From the NCBI GenBank assembly GCA_944325185.1, contig CALUZA010000032.1, forward strand, positions 1 through 64,000: 64,000 nt of DNA, in the 5' to 3' direction. Below the pieces are notes generated by a model that ran no database searches, was not told where the DNA came from, and saw only the letters and a program-made list of their open reading frames with translations. This DNA is from Candidatus Gastranaerophilales bacterium. Its GTDB lineage: Bacteria > Cyanobacteriota > Vampirovibrionia > Gastranaerophilales > Gastranaerophilaceae. Of this stretch, positions 1-8,166 are shown piece by piece (the stretch's first letter is position 1; every line of letters begins with the position of its first letter). A program made the translations under genes and the position numbers.

Positions 1-53
1 ATTTTTGATATGATATAAGTTCGTATGTGGTATTATTTAATTAGAAAGTTTAA

Positions 54-875
54 ATGGTATTCAATATTATGAAATCAGCAAAAGAAATCTCAATAGAAAC
101 AAAAATTTTAAAAAGACTTGAAAATAATGATATTTGTACAAAGCTTGTTAAATATTTGTTTGCGGATGATGAGTTGCAAGAATTGCAAGAATATGCAAAT
201 AATGTTTCAATAAAAAGATTGGGTTTTAATGACCATGGGCCGGTTCACATGCGCCAAGTTGCAGGCAATGCAATTAAGATGCTAAATATCCTACAGAAAG
301 CAGGAATTAAAACTTCTTTAGAAAAAGAAGAGGTTGGAACATTTGATGATAGCATGTGCGCGGTTATAATGGCTGCTTTAATGCATGATCTTGGTATGGC
401 AATATCAAGATCAGGTCATGAGGATATGTCGGTTATATTAGCTCAACCTATAATTGATAGAGCTTTGAATCACCTTTTACCTTGTGATTTGCACAGAAAA
501 ACTATTATTAAAGCACTTACAACTGAAGCTATCGTAGGGCATATGTCATCAAGAAAAATTCACTCTATTGAAGCGGGTATTATTCTCATTGCTGACGGTT
601 GCGATATGACAAAGGGTAGAGCTAGAATTCCTTTGGCTATAAATAATATGCCAAGAGTTGGTGATATTCACAAGTATTCTGCAAATGCAATTAATAGAAT
701 TTCTATTTGTAAAGGTGAGAGAAAACCAATTAGAATTGAAGTTGAGATGTCGGGTGATGTTGGATTTTTCCAAGTTGAAGAAGTTTTATTGACCAAAATC
801 GATTCTAGTCCTGCTAAGCAATATGTTGAATTGTATGCTGGAGTAATTGGCTGTGACAAAAAATGTTATCTGTAA
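54..875 (+). CDS. HD-superfamily metal-dependent phosphohydrolase
   Basis: This 273-residue protein carries the ordered metal ligands of an HD phosphohydrolase: H61 and H65 (in NDHGPVHMRQV), the HD pair H111-D112 (ALMHDLG), H122 and a late Asp at D181 (ADGCDMTKGRARIP). HD proteins hydrolyse phosphate esters of nucleotides or cyclic nucleotides; the substrate here cannot be read from the sequence. The late motif with its TKGRARIP stretch resembles a COG-level HD group that I associate with archaea, from memory. No signal peptide or membrane segment is visible, so it should be cytosolic. There is no clear Shine-Dalgarno site; an in-frame ATG at 69 is an alternative start. It lies 48 bases before lptC, but lptC seems to have its own promoter. 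Confidence 0.75.
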   Translation: MVFNIMKSAKEISIETKILKRLENNDICTKLVKYLFADDELQELQEYANNVSIKRLGFNDHGPVHMRQVAGNAIKMLNILQKAGIKTSLEKEEVGTFDDSMCAVIMAALMHDLGMAISRSGHEDMSVILAQPIIDRALNHLLPCDLHRKTIIKALTTEAIVGHMSSRKIHSIEAGIILIADGCDMTKGRARIPLAINNMPRVGDIHKYSANAINRISICKGERKPIRIEVEMSGDVGFFQVEEVLLTKIDSSPAKQYVELYAGVIGCDKKCYL

Positions 876-910
876 GTTTTTAGTTTTTAAACTTGTTTTG
901 TTTTTTGTGT

Positions 911-916
911 TATCAT
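911..916 (+). promoter_or_regulatory. Candidate -10 box for a leaderless lptC transcript
   Basis: TATCAT lies 7 bases before the lptC ATG at 924, and no Shine-Dalgarno sequence is present. Transcription starting about 7 bases after the hexamer would begin at the start codon itself. No good -35 element is visible. Confidence 0.4.
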
Positions 917-923
917 CTTTTGT

Positions 924-1517
924 ATGAAAAAGAGGAAGTTGTTTGCTAAAATTCTTATATTGGTACTTTTGCTTGCAATCACATGGGGGTTTATTTGGTC
1001 TTGGTCTATAACTAAGACTGTAAGAAAAAATAATTCTGATGACAAAATGAAAAATCAACATGCTATTGTTAAGAATATTATTGCAACAGAAACCAAAGAA
1101 GAGAAGAAATATTGGGAATTTTACGCTAAATCAGGAGAATATGATTCTGAACATAATAGCGTAATTTTAAATGATGTTATAGGTAATTTTTACGATAAAG
1201 ATGAAAATGTTGTTGTAAGTTTCAAATCATCCAAGGGTACGTACGATGAAAAAACCAAAAAGGTTGAATTAAATGGCGACAATCTTTTTGTAGGAAAAGA
1301 CGGTTCACAATTGTATGCGGATAAACTTATATGGCAAGGTCAAGATAAAGATATTTTAGCTAACGGAAATGTACAATTTATTCAACCAAATAAACTTGTA
1401 ACCAAATCAGAAAGAGCTGTATTTAATTCAACATTAACTAATTTTAAAATTATCGGAAAGGCTAAAGTAAAAGTTTATACTGATGATGAAACCAAGAAAA
1501 AATATACACAGTTGTAA
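924..1517 (+). CDS. lptC: LptC-like LPS export periplasmic protein
   Basis: This 197-residue protein has a basic N-terminus, a single membrane segment (about residues 8-28) and a periplasmic beta-rich domain with the repeating short strands of the LptC/OstA fold. Proteins of this family take lipopolysaccharide from the LptBFG transporter in the inner membrane and pass it to LptA. The length matches the family (about 190 residues). The next gene, 21 bases on, encodes an LptA-like protein, and lipid A genes follow, which supports the call. Sequence similarity within this fold is weak, so the assignment rests on architecture and context together. Confidence 0.75.
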   Translation: MKKRKLFAKILILVLLLAITWGFIWSWSITKTVRKNNSDDKMKNQHAIVKNIIATETKEEKKYWEFYAKSGEYDSEHNSVILNDVIGNFYDKDENVVVSFKSSKGTYDEKTKKVELNGDNLFVGKDGSQLYADKLIWQGQDKDILANGNVQFIQPNKLVTKSERAVFNSTLTNFKIIGKAKVKVYTDDETKKKYTQL

Positions 1518-1538
1518 TTTTATGCTAGATTATTAATT

Positions 1539-2528
1539 ATGAAAAAGATATTTTTTAAATTTTTTATATTGTTTTCAATTTTATTTTTATCGGGAAGCGT
1601 TTTTGCATTGACTATTGAATCCAAAAAACAAGAGATGCAAATTGATAAAAATAAAGGTTATTTTACAGGTGATGTAAAAGTTCAAGTTGGCGATGTTATA
1701 GTCACCTCGCCAAAAGCTGATTTAGATTTGGAGCCTGAAACTAAAAAACCTTCCCTTGCGACTTTTTTTGATAAACCTTATGCATATCAAATTAAAGGGA
1801 ACAAAAAGCATGAAGTAAAGGCTGATATCATTAAAGTTTCTTTAATAAAAAAAGTTATAACCGCTGAAGGTAGCGCTCAAACAAATGTTCTTGAAGATAA
1901 AAAACCAACAATAATTATAACAGCTGATACTCAAGAATATGATACAAATACTAATTTAATGACTGCTATAGGTTCTGTTGTTATAAATTATGAGGATATG
2001 GTTGCAACTTCGGATAAAGCTTTTGCGTTATTAGATAAGCAAGGTGATGTTCACAATATAAAACTTTCTTCAAGAGCTACAATTAAGCAAGATAAAAGTA
2101 TTATTAAAGGTGATAATATACAGTATTCTAAATTAAGACAAGACATTATTGTTTCGGGTAATACATTGTCAGATGTCACTTTTGAAAACGGCGACAGAGT
2201 AATAATTAATGCAAGAAGTCAACAATATGATAGATTATCAAACACAATGATGGCTGTCGGAGCTGTACATGTTAAGTATGCTGATTATGTTGCAGACGGT
2301 CCAAAGGCTATTATGCATATAAATCCTAAAACAAACAAACCTGAAAAAATTATTTTTATCGGTAGGTCAAAAATAGTTGAAAAGGGACTTAACTCGGTTG
2401 AAGCTGATAAAATAACTATGACGGTCAATCCGAGAACATTTGAAGCAATAGGACATGTTAAAACAAATATTGAACAAGGTTCGAGTGAAAAAAGTAATTC
2501 AAACAATAAAATGGAGTTCAGTTTATAA
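1539..2528 (+). CDS. lptA: LptA/OstA-like periplasmic LPS transport protein with duplicated domain
   Basis: A typical signal peptide (about residues 1-23, ending SVFA) is followed by about 300 residues of OstA-type beta strands. In the Lpt bridge, such proteins shield the lipid A acyl chains during transit across the periplasm. At 329 residues it is far longer than a single-domain LptA (about 185). It contains at least two closely matching modules: residues about 127-160 (motif TQEYD, then AIGSV) and about 223-256 (SQQYD, then AVGAV), about 96 residues apart. This suggests internal duplication and a longer bridge segment. It sits between lptC and lpxI, with 2 bases between its stop and the lpxI start. 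Confidence 0.75.
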   Translation: MKKIFFKFFILFSILFLSGSVFALTIESKKQEMQIDKNKGYFTGDVKVQVGDVIVTSPKADLDLEPETKKPSLATFFDKPYAYQIKGNKKHEVKADIIKVSLIKKVITAEGSAQTNVLEDKKPTIIITADTQEYDTNTNLMTAIGSVVINYEDMVATSDKAFALLDKQGDVHNIKLSSRATIKQDKSIIKGDNIQYSKLRQDIIVSGNTLSDVTFENGDRVIINARSQQYDRLSNTMMAVGAVHVKYADYVADGPKAIMHINPKTNKPEKIIFIGRSKIVEKGLNSVEADKITMTVNPRTFEAIGHVKTNIEQGSSEKSNSNNKMEFSL

Positions 2529-2530
2529 GT

Positions 2531-3352
2531 ATGGAAAATATAGTTTTAGAACATAAACAATGTTTGGTTGCAGGAGACGGGATGTTACCTGTTCAAATGG
2601 CAAAAAGTGCAGTCCAAAACGGTTTTGATGTAGTGTGTATTTCGCTTTCTTCCGATAATTATAAGGATTTAAAAAAATATTGTTCTAAGGTTGTTTCCTA
2701 TGGTCCGGGCGAAGTTGAAAAAATTAAAAAGTTTTTAATTGACGAAGGTATAAAACAGCTTACTTTTCTTGGTAAAGTATCTAAGACTATGCTCATTAAA
2801 AGACCAAAACTGGATAAAACAGCTTTTAATCTTTTAAAAGAAATGAAAAAATTGAACGATGATGCTATTATGCTAAAAATAATTGAGCAAATGCAGAATA
2901 TCGGAATTACAATTTTAGATCAAACTATATTTATTAAAAATTTAATGGTACAGAAGGGTGTTTTAACAACTGTTGAACCTAATGATGTACAATTATCGGA
3001 TATCGAATACGGATATAAAATTGCAAAAGAAATGGGCGGATTAGATATTGGTCAGTCTGTTGTGATAAAAGACCGTATGATAATGGCAATAGAGGCAATC
3101 GAAGGTACCGACAGATGCATAAAGCGTGGCGGTAAGTTGGCAAAGCGAAAAAATGCAATAGTAGTAAAAGTTTCTAAGCCTGCACAAGATAAAAGATTTG
3201 ATATTCCTGCGGTTGGACTTAGAACTATAAAAATAATGCATAAATATGGCGCAAATGTATTGGCGCTTGAAAGCGGCGAGACAATTATTGTTGATCAGGA
3301 TAAAATGGTTAAATACGCAAACAAGCATAAAATGGTTATAGTGGCAGTATAA
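2531..3352 (+). CDS. lpxI: UDP-2,3-diacylglucosamine pyrophosphatase LpxI
   Basis: LpxI (DUF1009) cleaves UDP-2,3-diacylglucosamine to lipid X and UMP in lipid A biosynthesis, replacing the LpxH found in E. coli. The 273 residues match the family length. The C-terminal signature KPxQDxRFDxPxxGxRT is at residues 216-232, with D224 at the place of the catalytic Asp. It is followed after one base by lpxB, which encodes the next enzyme of the pathway and uses lipid X as substrate. The protein should be cytosolic. The combination of lpxI and lpxB is strong contextual support. Confidence 0.93.
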   Translation: MENIVLEHKQCLVAGDGMLPVQMAKSAVQNGFDVVCISLSSDNYKDLKKYCSKVVSYGPGEVEKIKKFLIDEGIKQLTFLGKVSKTMLIKRPKLDKTAFNLLKEMKKLNDDAIMLKIIEQMQNIGITILDQTIFIKNLMVQKGVLTTVEPNDVQLSDIEYGYKIAKEMGGLDIGQSVVIKDRMIMAIEAIEGTDRCIKRGGKLAKRKNAIVVKVSKPAQDKRFDIPAVGLRTIKIMHKYGANVLALESGETIIVDQDKMVKYANKHKMVIVAV

Positions 3353-3353
3353 A

Positions 3354-4469
3354 ATGGCAAAAAAAATATTTATAATCACAGGGGAGTATTCGGGTGATAT
3401 CCATGCTTCAGGAGTTGTAAGAGAGCTAAAAAAAATATATCCTGATGTAATTATAGAGGGTGTTGGAGAATCATCACTTGAAAAAGAGGGGGTTAAGCTC
3501 TTTTTGAACCATGAAAAGATGGGTGAAGTGGGTTTAACTTTGAAGAATATAATTAATCATTTTTCAATGGGATTAAATATTGTAAACTATTTAAAAAATG
3601 TTTTTAAGCCTGATTTAGTTTTATTGGTGGATTATGGCGCATTTAATCTGCAAATTTCTAAAGCCTTAAAAAAGGAAGGTTTCAAAATTTTCTACTTTAT
3701 TCCGCCTCAAATATGGGCTTCAAGAAAATATCGCATAAAAACCATTAAAAAGAATGTTGATAAAGTATTAACTATTTTCCCTTTTGAAAAAGAGTTTTAT
3801 GATAAAGAAGGTGTTAATTCTGAATTTGTTGGCCATCCAATTGTATCCGAGTTGCCTGTTTGCGATAATAGAGAGTTATTTTTTAAAAAGCATAATTTAG
3901 ATTTAAATAAAAAATTAATTTCAATTTTTCCGGGTTCCAGAATCTTCGAAATTAAATTTATGTTGAAGATTTTTGTTGAGGCAGCAAAAATAATCGAAAA
4001 GGCAAGAAATGATGTTCAAATTGTGTTTTCTCATGCAAAAAGTTTAAAAGACGACGCTTTTTCGGTTGACTATAAGACAATTAAAAATGAAAACCATGAA
4101 TTGCTTGCATATTCCGATATGTTAATTTTAACATCAGGAACTGTTGCACTTGAAGCTGCTATGTACGAAAAACCAATGTTAATCGCCTATAGGGGGCCAT
4201 TATTATTTTATATAATATATTTGATTGTTAGAAATATTAAAAAAGCGTGTCTTGTAAATATAATTACAAAAAGTGATTATGTTGATGAATTTTTAATGTT
4301 TGACGCAAATTCAAAAAATATTGCAAACTGCGCTATGGAAATTCTAAATAATCCTTCTAAACAAAAACATATTATTGAAGGTTGCAAGAAAACTAAAGAA
4401 TTGCTGACATCAAGACATTGTGTTGAAGTTGTAGCAAATATAATAAAAAATGAATTAAATAAGGGGTAA
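3354..4469 (+). CDS. lpxB: Lipid-A-disaccharide synthase
   Basis: LpxB joins lipid X to UDP-2,3-diacylglucosamine to make the lipid A disaccharide. The 371-residue protein starts with the family N-terminus (KIFIITGEYSGDIHASG) and has the GT19 nucleotide-binding half with a GSR motif at the start of the second domain and TSGTVALEA in the C-terminal half. Length and order of motifs are normal. A hydrophobic stretch near residues 280-295 fits the known peripheral membrane association. The gene is one base after lpxI and 3 bases before the phosphatidyltransferase gene, so the three are almost certainly co-transcribed. Confidence 0.95.
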   Translation: MAKKIFIITGEYSGDIHASGVVRELKKIYPDVIIEGVGESSLEKEGVKLFLNHEKMGEVGLTLKNIINHFSMGLNIVNYLKNVFKPDLVLLVDYGAFNLQISKALKKEGFKIFYFIPPQIWASRKYRIKTIKKNVDKVLTIFPFEKEFYDKEGVNSEFVGHPIVSELPVCDNRELFFKKHNLDLNKKLISIFPGSRIFEIKFMLKIFVEAAKIIEKARNDVQIVFSHAKSLKDDAFSVDYKTIKNENHELLAYSDMLILTSGTVALEAAMYEKPMLIAYRGPLLFYIIYLIVRNIKKACLVNIITKSDYVDEFLMFDANSKNIANCAMEILNNPSKQKHIIEGCKKTKELLTSRHCVEVVANIIKNELNKG

Positions 4470-4472
4470 AAT

Positions 4473-5093
4473 ATGGAAAATATTAAAAAGAATTTAGCAA
4501 ATATAGTGACTTTATCCAGAATTTTCTTTGTGTTTATTGTGATTGGTCTTTTATATTGTACGAGTTGCGATTATTCATATATTGCAGCACTTGTTTTAAC
4601 GGCTATTTTAATGTGGTTTGACGGTCTGGATGGTTTTTTAGCAAGAAAGTTTAATGTTTCATCTAAATTCGGCGCTTTATTGGACATTATGGGTGATAGA
4701 ATTGTTGAAAACGTATTTTGGGTTAGCTTTTGCGCATTAGGCTGGGTTAATGTAATTGTACCAATAATAGTTTTAACAAGAGGTATAGTGACTGATTCTT
4801 TGCGCACGTTAGCATTCGAAAAAGGATATACTGCATTTGGAAAAACAACCATGATGCAAGGTAAGATTGCTAAATTTATAGTTGCGTCTAATTTTTCACG
4901 TTTTACTTACGCAGTTTGTAAAGCTGTAGCATTCTTTTTCTTGATTGCAGGACACATGCCTCAAGATTATTCTTTCAAAGGTACTATCTTATCAATCGGT
5001 ATAGTTTGTGTGTATATTTCTGTTGCTTTTTGTGTGCTAAGAGGTTTACCTGTTATAGTTGAGTCAAAAAGATTTTTTGTTGAGGAAAAGTAG
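4473..5093 (+). CDS. CDP-alcohol phosphatidyltransferase family protein (PgsA-like)
   Basis: This 206-residue membrane enzyme carries the full CDP-alcohol phosphotransferase signature: D50, D53-G54, A57-R58, G67, D71 and D75, with the standard spacing. These Asp residues bind the metal ions. About five or six hydrophobic segments surround the motif. The family transfers a phosphatidyl group from CDP-diacylglycerol to glycerol-3-phosphate, inositol, serine or another alcohol. Phosphatidylglycerophosphate synthase is the default guess, but substrate cannot be fixed from the motif. The gene is in the envelope run and its stop overlaps the GTG start of trmL by one base. Confidence 0.85.
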   Translation: MENIKKNLANIVTLSRIFFVFIVIGLLYCTSCDYSYIAALVLTAILMWFDGLDGFLARKFNVSSKFGALLDIMGDRIVENVFWVSFCALGWVNVIVPIIVLTRGIVTDSLRTLAFEKGYTAFGKTTMMQGKIAKFIVASNFSRFTYAVCKAVAFFFLIAGHMPQDYSFKGTILSIGIVCVYISVAFCVLRGLPVIVESKRFFVEEK

Positions 5094-5563
5094 TGAAATC
5101 CGATTTTTTAAATATAGTTTTATTTGAGCCTGAAATTCCGCAAAATACGGGAAACATTGCCCGTTTATGTGCGTGTATTGGTGCTAAACTGTATCTTGTG
5201 GGGCGTTTGGGTTTTGTTTTATCGGATAAATATTTAAAAAGAGCCGGACTTGATTATTGGGATAAACTTGAGATAGAGCAAATCGACTCGCTTAATGAAC
5301 TGCTTAAGCAAAATCCTGATTCGAATTTTTATTATTTCACAACTAAAACTAAAAAAATATACACTACTATAGATTATAATAAAGGTGATTTTTTAGTGTT
5401 TGGCCCTGAAACAAGAGGAATACCCGAGGAAATATTAAATAAAAACTGCAACTATTGCCTAACAATTCCGATGAAAAAGAACACTCGAAGCTTAAATTTA
5501 TCAAATTCGGTTGCAATAGCAGCATATGAAGTAGTGCGTCAATTAAATATTCAGTTAGATTAG
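5093..5563 (+). CDS. trmL: tRNA (cytidine/uridine-2'-O-)-methyltransferase TrmL
   Basis: TrmL is a SPOUT-class methyltransferase that methylates the 2'-O of the wobble nucleotide 34 in certain leucine tRNAs. The 156-residue length is typical. The N-terminus FEPEIPQNTGNIARLC is the family hallmark, and the C-terminal LNLSNSVAIAAYE stretch belongs to the trefoil knot that binds SAM. The start is GTG at 5093, overlapping the previous stop codon by one base. The protein lacks an N-terminal RNA-binding extension, as expected for minimal SPOUT enzymes. Confidence 0.93.
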   Translation: MKSDFLNIVLFEPEIPQNTGNIARLCACIGAKLYLVGRLGFVLSDKYLKRAGLDYWDKLEIEQIDSLNELLKQNPDSNFYYFTTKTKKIYTTIDYNKGDFLVFGPETRGIPEEILNKNCNYCLTIPMKKNTRSLNLSNSVAIAAYEVVRQLNIQLD

Positions 5564-5571
5564 AGGAATAC

Positions 5572-6471
5572 ATGTCAACAAAAAACACAGCAGATATTCA
5601 AGTTCTTGGAAAAGATATAATATTAAATATGTTGCCAAAAAGAGTTCAAAATTCTCACAAAGGCACATTTGGACATATATTAAATATTGCAGGTTCTGCG
5701 CAATATTTTGGTGCTGCATATTTAAGCTCGATAAGTTCACTCAAAGTTGGCGCAGGATATACTATGCTTGCAAGTTGTTCTGATGTTATAAATACAGTTG
5801 CAACTATGGCGCCTGATTTAACATATCTTGATTTGGGTCAATCCGCGTATGGAACAATTCCAAAGGATGCTATAAAGTATTTATCTGCAATTGCAAATTA
5901 TGATGTTGTTTCGATTGGTTGCGGTTTGAATCAAATTGGCGGAGTAAGCGAACTTGTAGTGAATTTTTTAAAGAAAAATAAAAACTCTTATACGCCTATC
6001 ATAATTGATGCTGATGCAATTAATGCAATTGCTGCCTCAAAGGCTTTTGTATTCCCTCTAAATTCTATAATTACACCACATCCGATGGAATTATCAAGAT
6101 TAATGGGGGTTGATGTTAAGGAAATACAGCAAAATCGTGCTAAATGGGCTTGGGAAGCCAGCAGGGAATTTGATTGTATAGTTTTACTAAAAGGGCATGA
6201 AACAGTAATTGCAATTCCAAGTGGAAAAATATTTATTAACCACACAGGTAATTCTTCGCTTGCAAAAGCAGGAAGCGGTGATGTCTTAACAGGAATGATT
6301 GCAGGTTTTTGCGCTCAGGGTATTCAACTCGAAAATGCTGCGTGCTGCGCTGTTTATTTGCATGGACTTGCAGGTGAAATTGCTTCTAAAACTATGACAG
6401 AGTATTCCGTACTTGCTTCTGATTTATTAAAATATATTCCACTAGCGCTTAAAGCTGTTTTAACTGTTTAA
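5572..6471 (+). CDS. nnrD: ADP-dependent NAD(P)H-hydrate dehydratase
   Basis: NnrD repairs hydrated NADH and NADPH using ADP or ATP. The protein has 299 residues, matching the stand-alone kinase-like domain; the NnrE epimerase domain that is often fused N-terminally is absent and not seen elsewhere in the window. Key motifs are HKGTFGHILNIAGS near the N-terminus, the GCGLNQ loop, the DADAINA strand and the nucleotide-binding KAGSGDVLTGMIAG near the C-terminus. It starts 8 bases after trmL and is the last gene of the plus-strand run. Its last 23 bases overlap the tail of the convergent glycosidase gene. Confidence 0.92.
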   Translation: MSTKNTADIQVLGKDIILNMLPKRVQNSHKGTFGHILNIAGSAQYFGAAYLSSISSLKVGAGYTMLASCSDVINTVATMAPDLTYLDLGQSAYGTIPKDAIKYLSAIANYDVVSIGCGLNQIGGVSELVVNFLKKNKNSYTPIIIDADAINAIAASKAFVFPLNSIITPHPMELSRLMGVDVKEIQQNRAKWAWEASREFDCIVLLKGHETVIAIPSGKIFINHTGNSSLAKAGSGDVLTGMIAGFCAQGIQLENAACCAVYLHGLAGEIASKTMTEYSVLASDLLKYIPLALKAVLTV

Positions 6472-7768
6472 CGCTGGAAATTTGCATTTCGTTGAGGTTG
6501 ATTTCATTTACGATTAGCGCATTTGAAACAGGAATTCCTTCTGTATTAACAGCATTATTAACTATTCTACCTTTAACATACATTGCGCTTGATGAGCCGC
6601 CATCAAAATTCATAGCATAGTCACATCCTATATTTTTCATTAATTTTGCTAATTCATACAATGTCATTCCGACAGAGGCCTTTTCTCTGCCATCAATGGT
6701 AACTATAAAGAATGATCCTTTATTGTTATAACCTATTGCGCTTCTTGGATTTTTTCCAGAAATTGCTTGAAGTTTTTGCTCTTTATAGTCGACAAATATT
6801 TCAGAATCTTTTACAAGATATGGTCCTGCCCCAATTATATGTGTTGCTCCTTGTAAATCTTCCTGCAGTTTTATATCAACTTTAATTTTTTTGTCTTTAC
6901 CAATTTTGCTTATTTTTTCTTTTGAGGACTGAATTACAATATCATTTTCCTCTATTTTTATTGGATTAGCCGAAATTTTAATTACACTTCCGTCACGAAT
7001 TTGCATATTATACCCGTTTTTTGGTGGCGGAGGAGAATATTCACCCCATGCTGAAGTATACATTAACGTATAGGTTGAAAGCATTCTTGGTTGATTAATG
7101 TTGTCGATTTTTAAGGTATTATTAATTGAATATGCCGTAATATCAAAATTTATATTATCCATTTTAAAGGATATATTGTTGTCGTCCTCATAAATTGCAA
7201 TTCCGACTCTATTATATATGGGGCCAGTTAATACTTCTCCGTCAATCATTAATGCCCCTAAAGGTACACCGGTGGCCGGTTTAAAAAATCCTCCGTTAAT
7301 TGCTATTAATGCTTGGTTGTTCTGTGCAATTTTCCTAACTGTCCTCTTTGAATTTAGTTTATCTGATGCTGTTTGCGGTTTAATTTTTAAATATGGATTT
7401 ACCTTGGTATTAAGTTCAACAATATTTATTTTAATTGGTTTAGAATTTATGTATTTAATTTTTTTAATGTGTGCTACGCCTTTATGGGGGAAAGATACAT
7501 AGGAGCCTGCGTATTTATTTTTTATATTTTCTTCAAAGTTTTTTTGTATATATATTTCTTGTCCTGTATCAGCAAGTTTTACATCTATGTTATCGCTTTT
7601 TGCAAATATCGGCTTTGATAAACCAATTGATATTAATAAGACGCTTATAATGAAAATTATCATTATACAATTGAGTTTCGCATCTTGCCTTTTTTTATCT
7701 TTTAAATAGTCAGCAAAATACGCACCAAAATAACTCCGATAGTAGTCGTTTGCTTGCGAATTTAACAT
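6449..7768 (-). CDS. Membrane-anchored phosphodiester glycosidase (NAGPA) domain protein
   Basis: This 439-residue protein has a cytosolic tail of about 33 residues, one membrane segment (about 34-55) and a long extracytoplasmic part. The C-terminal half matches the phosphodiester glycosidase domain named after NAGPA: an AINGGFF motif, then GALMIDGEV, and further on NPRSAIGYN, VTIDGR and the NFDGGSSSAMY signature. Members remove sugar caps from phosphodiester-linked glycans or act on exopolysaccharide and cell-wall polymers. The substrate is unknown here. A promoter with TTGAGG and TATAAT lies upstream. The gene is transcribed alone and converges on nnrD with a 23-base overlap. Confidence 0.82.
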   Translation of the reverse strand: MLNSQANDYYRSYFGAYFADYLKDKKRQDAKLNCIMIIFIISVLLISIGLSKPIFAKSDNIDVKLADTGQEIYIQKNFEENIKNKYAGSYVSFPHKGVAHIKKIKYINSKPIKINIVELNTKVNPYLKIKPQTASDKLNSKRTVRKIAQNNQALIAINGGFFKPATGVPLGALMIDGEVLTGPIYNRVGIAIYEDDNNISFKMDNINFDITAYSINNTLKIDNINQPRMLSTYTLMYTSAWGEYSPPPPKNGYNMQIRDGSVIKISANPIKIEENDIVIQSSKEKISKIGKDKKIKVDIKLQEDLQGATHIIGAGPYLVKDSEIFVDYKEQKLQAISGKNPRSAIGYNNKGSFFIVTIDGREKASVGMTLYELAKLMKNIGCDYAMNFDGGSSSAMYVKGRIVNNAVNTEGIPVSNALIVNEINLNEMQISSVKQLKQL

Positions 7769-8164
7769 TTTTTATGTCCGTATCTAGTATGCTCTATTTA
7801 TATTATATCACGAATTGTAAATACCCTCAACCCCAGTTATAACAATATTTTTAGGGAAATTTTAAAGTGTATTATTTACGATTTTTAAGAAAGCTTAATA
7901 TAGTCAAAAATGCTTATATTGCCTTAAATAAGTGTAAAAAACAACATTAAGAATTGTAAAAACAGTAAATTTTTTATTTTTCTTAGTTAAAAAAAATATT
8001 ATGTTGGTATATATAATATATATACATAGTATATAGCAATATATCTTTGTCCAAAACCGAAAATATGCTCTTATAACATATTTACACACACCTACATTTT
8101 TCCTAACCTTTCCTTCCTTTCTATGTACCAAGTAGAAAACTCCCGCTTTTGTTGGGAGCTTTTT
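7769..8164. other. AT-rich intergenic region between two minus-strand genes
   Basis: This 396-base gap holds the promoter of the glycosidase gene at its left end and a hairpin terminator at its right end (8138-8166). In between I see only AT-rich sequence, with no convincing open reading frame, tRNA or riboswitch fold. A 75-codon TTG-initiated frame on the minus strand lacks a credible start and reads like translated noncoding DNA. Because the hairpin at 8140-8158 has its better T-run on the plus strand, a short plus-strand RNA ending there is possible but unproven. Confidence 0.6.
7802..7830 (-). promoter_or_regulatory. Sigma-70-type promoter for the phosphodiester glycosidase gene
   Basis: On the minus strand TTGAGG (7830-7825) is followed after 17 bases by TATAAT (7807-7802). 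This is a good match to the housekeeping consensus with ideal spacing. The predicted start would give a leader of about 27 bases before ATG 7768. Confidence 0.6.
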
Positions 8165-8166
8165 TT
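8138..8166. terminator. Hairpin terminator after the epimerase-like gene
   Basis: CTCCC (8140-8144) pairs with GGGAG (8154-8158). On the minus strand it follows directly after the stop codon at 8165 and has a short TTTT tail. On the plus strand it is followed by seven T residues (8160-8166), a stronger tail, so it may work in both directions. Confidence 0.65.

Noticed and set aside
7904-8131. 75-codon minus-strand frame
   Set aside because: It starts at TTG without a Shine-Dalgarno site, has no recognisable domain and reads like translated AT-rich noncoding DNA.
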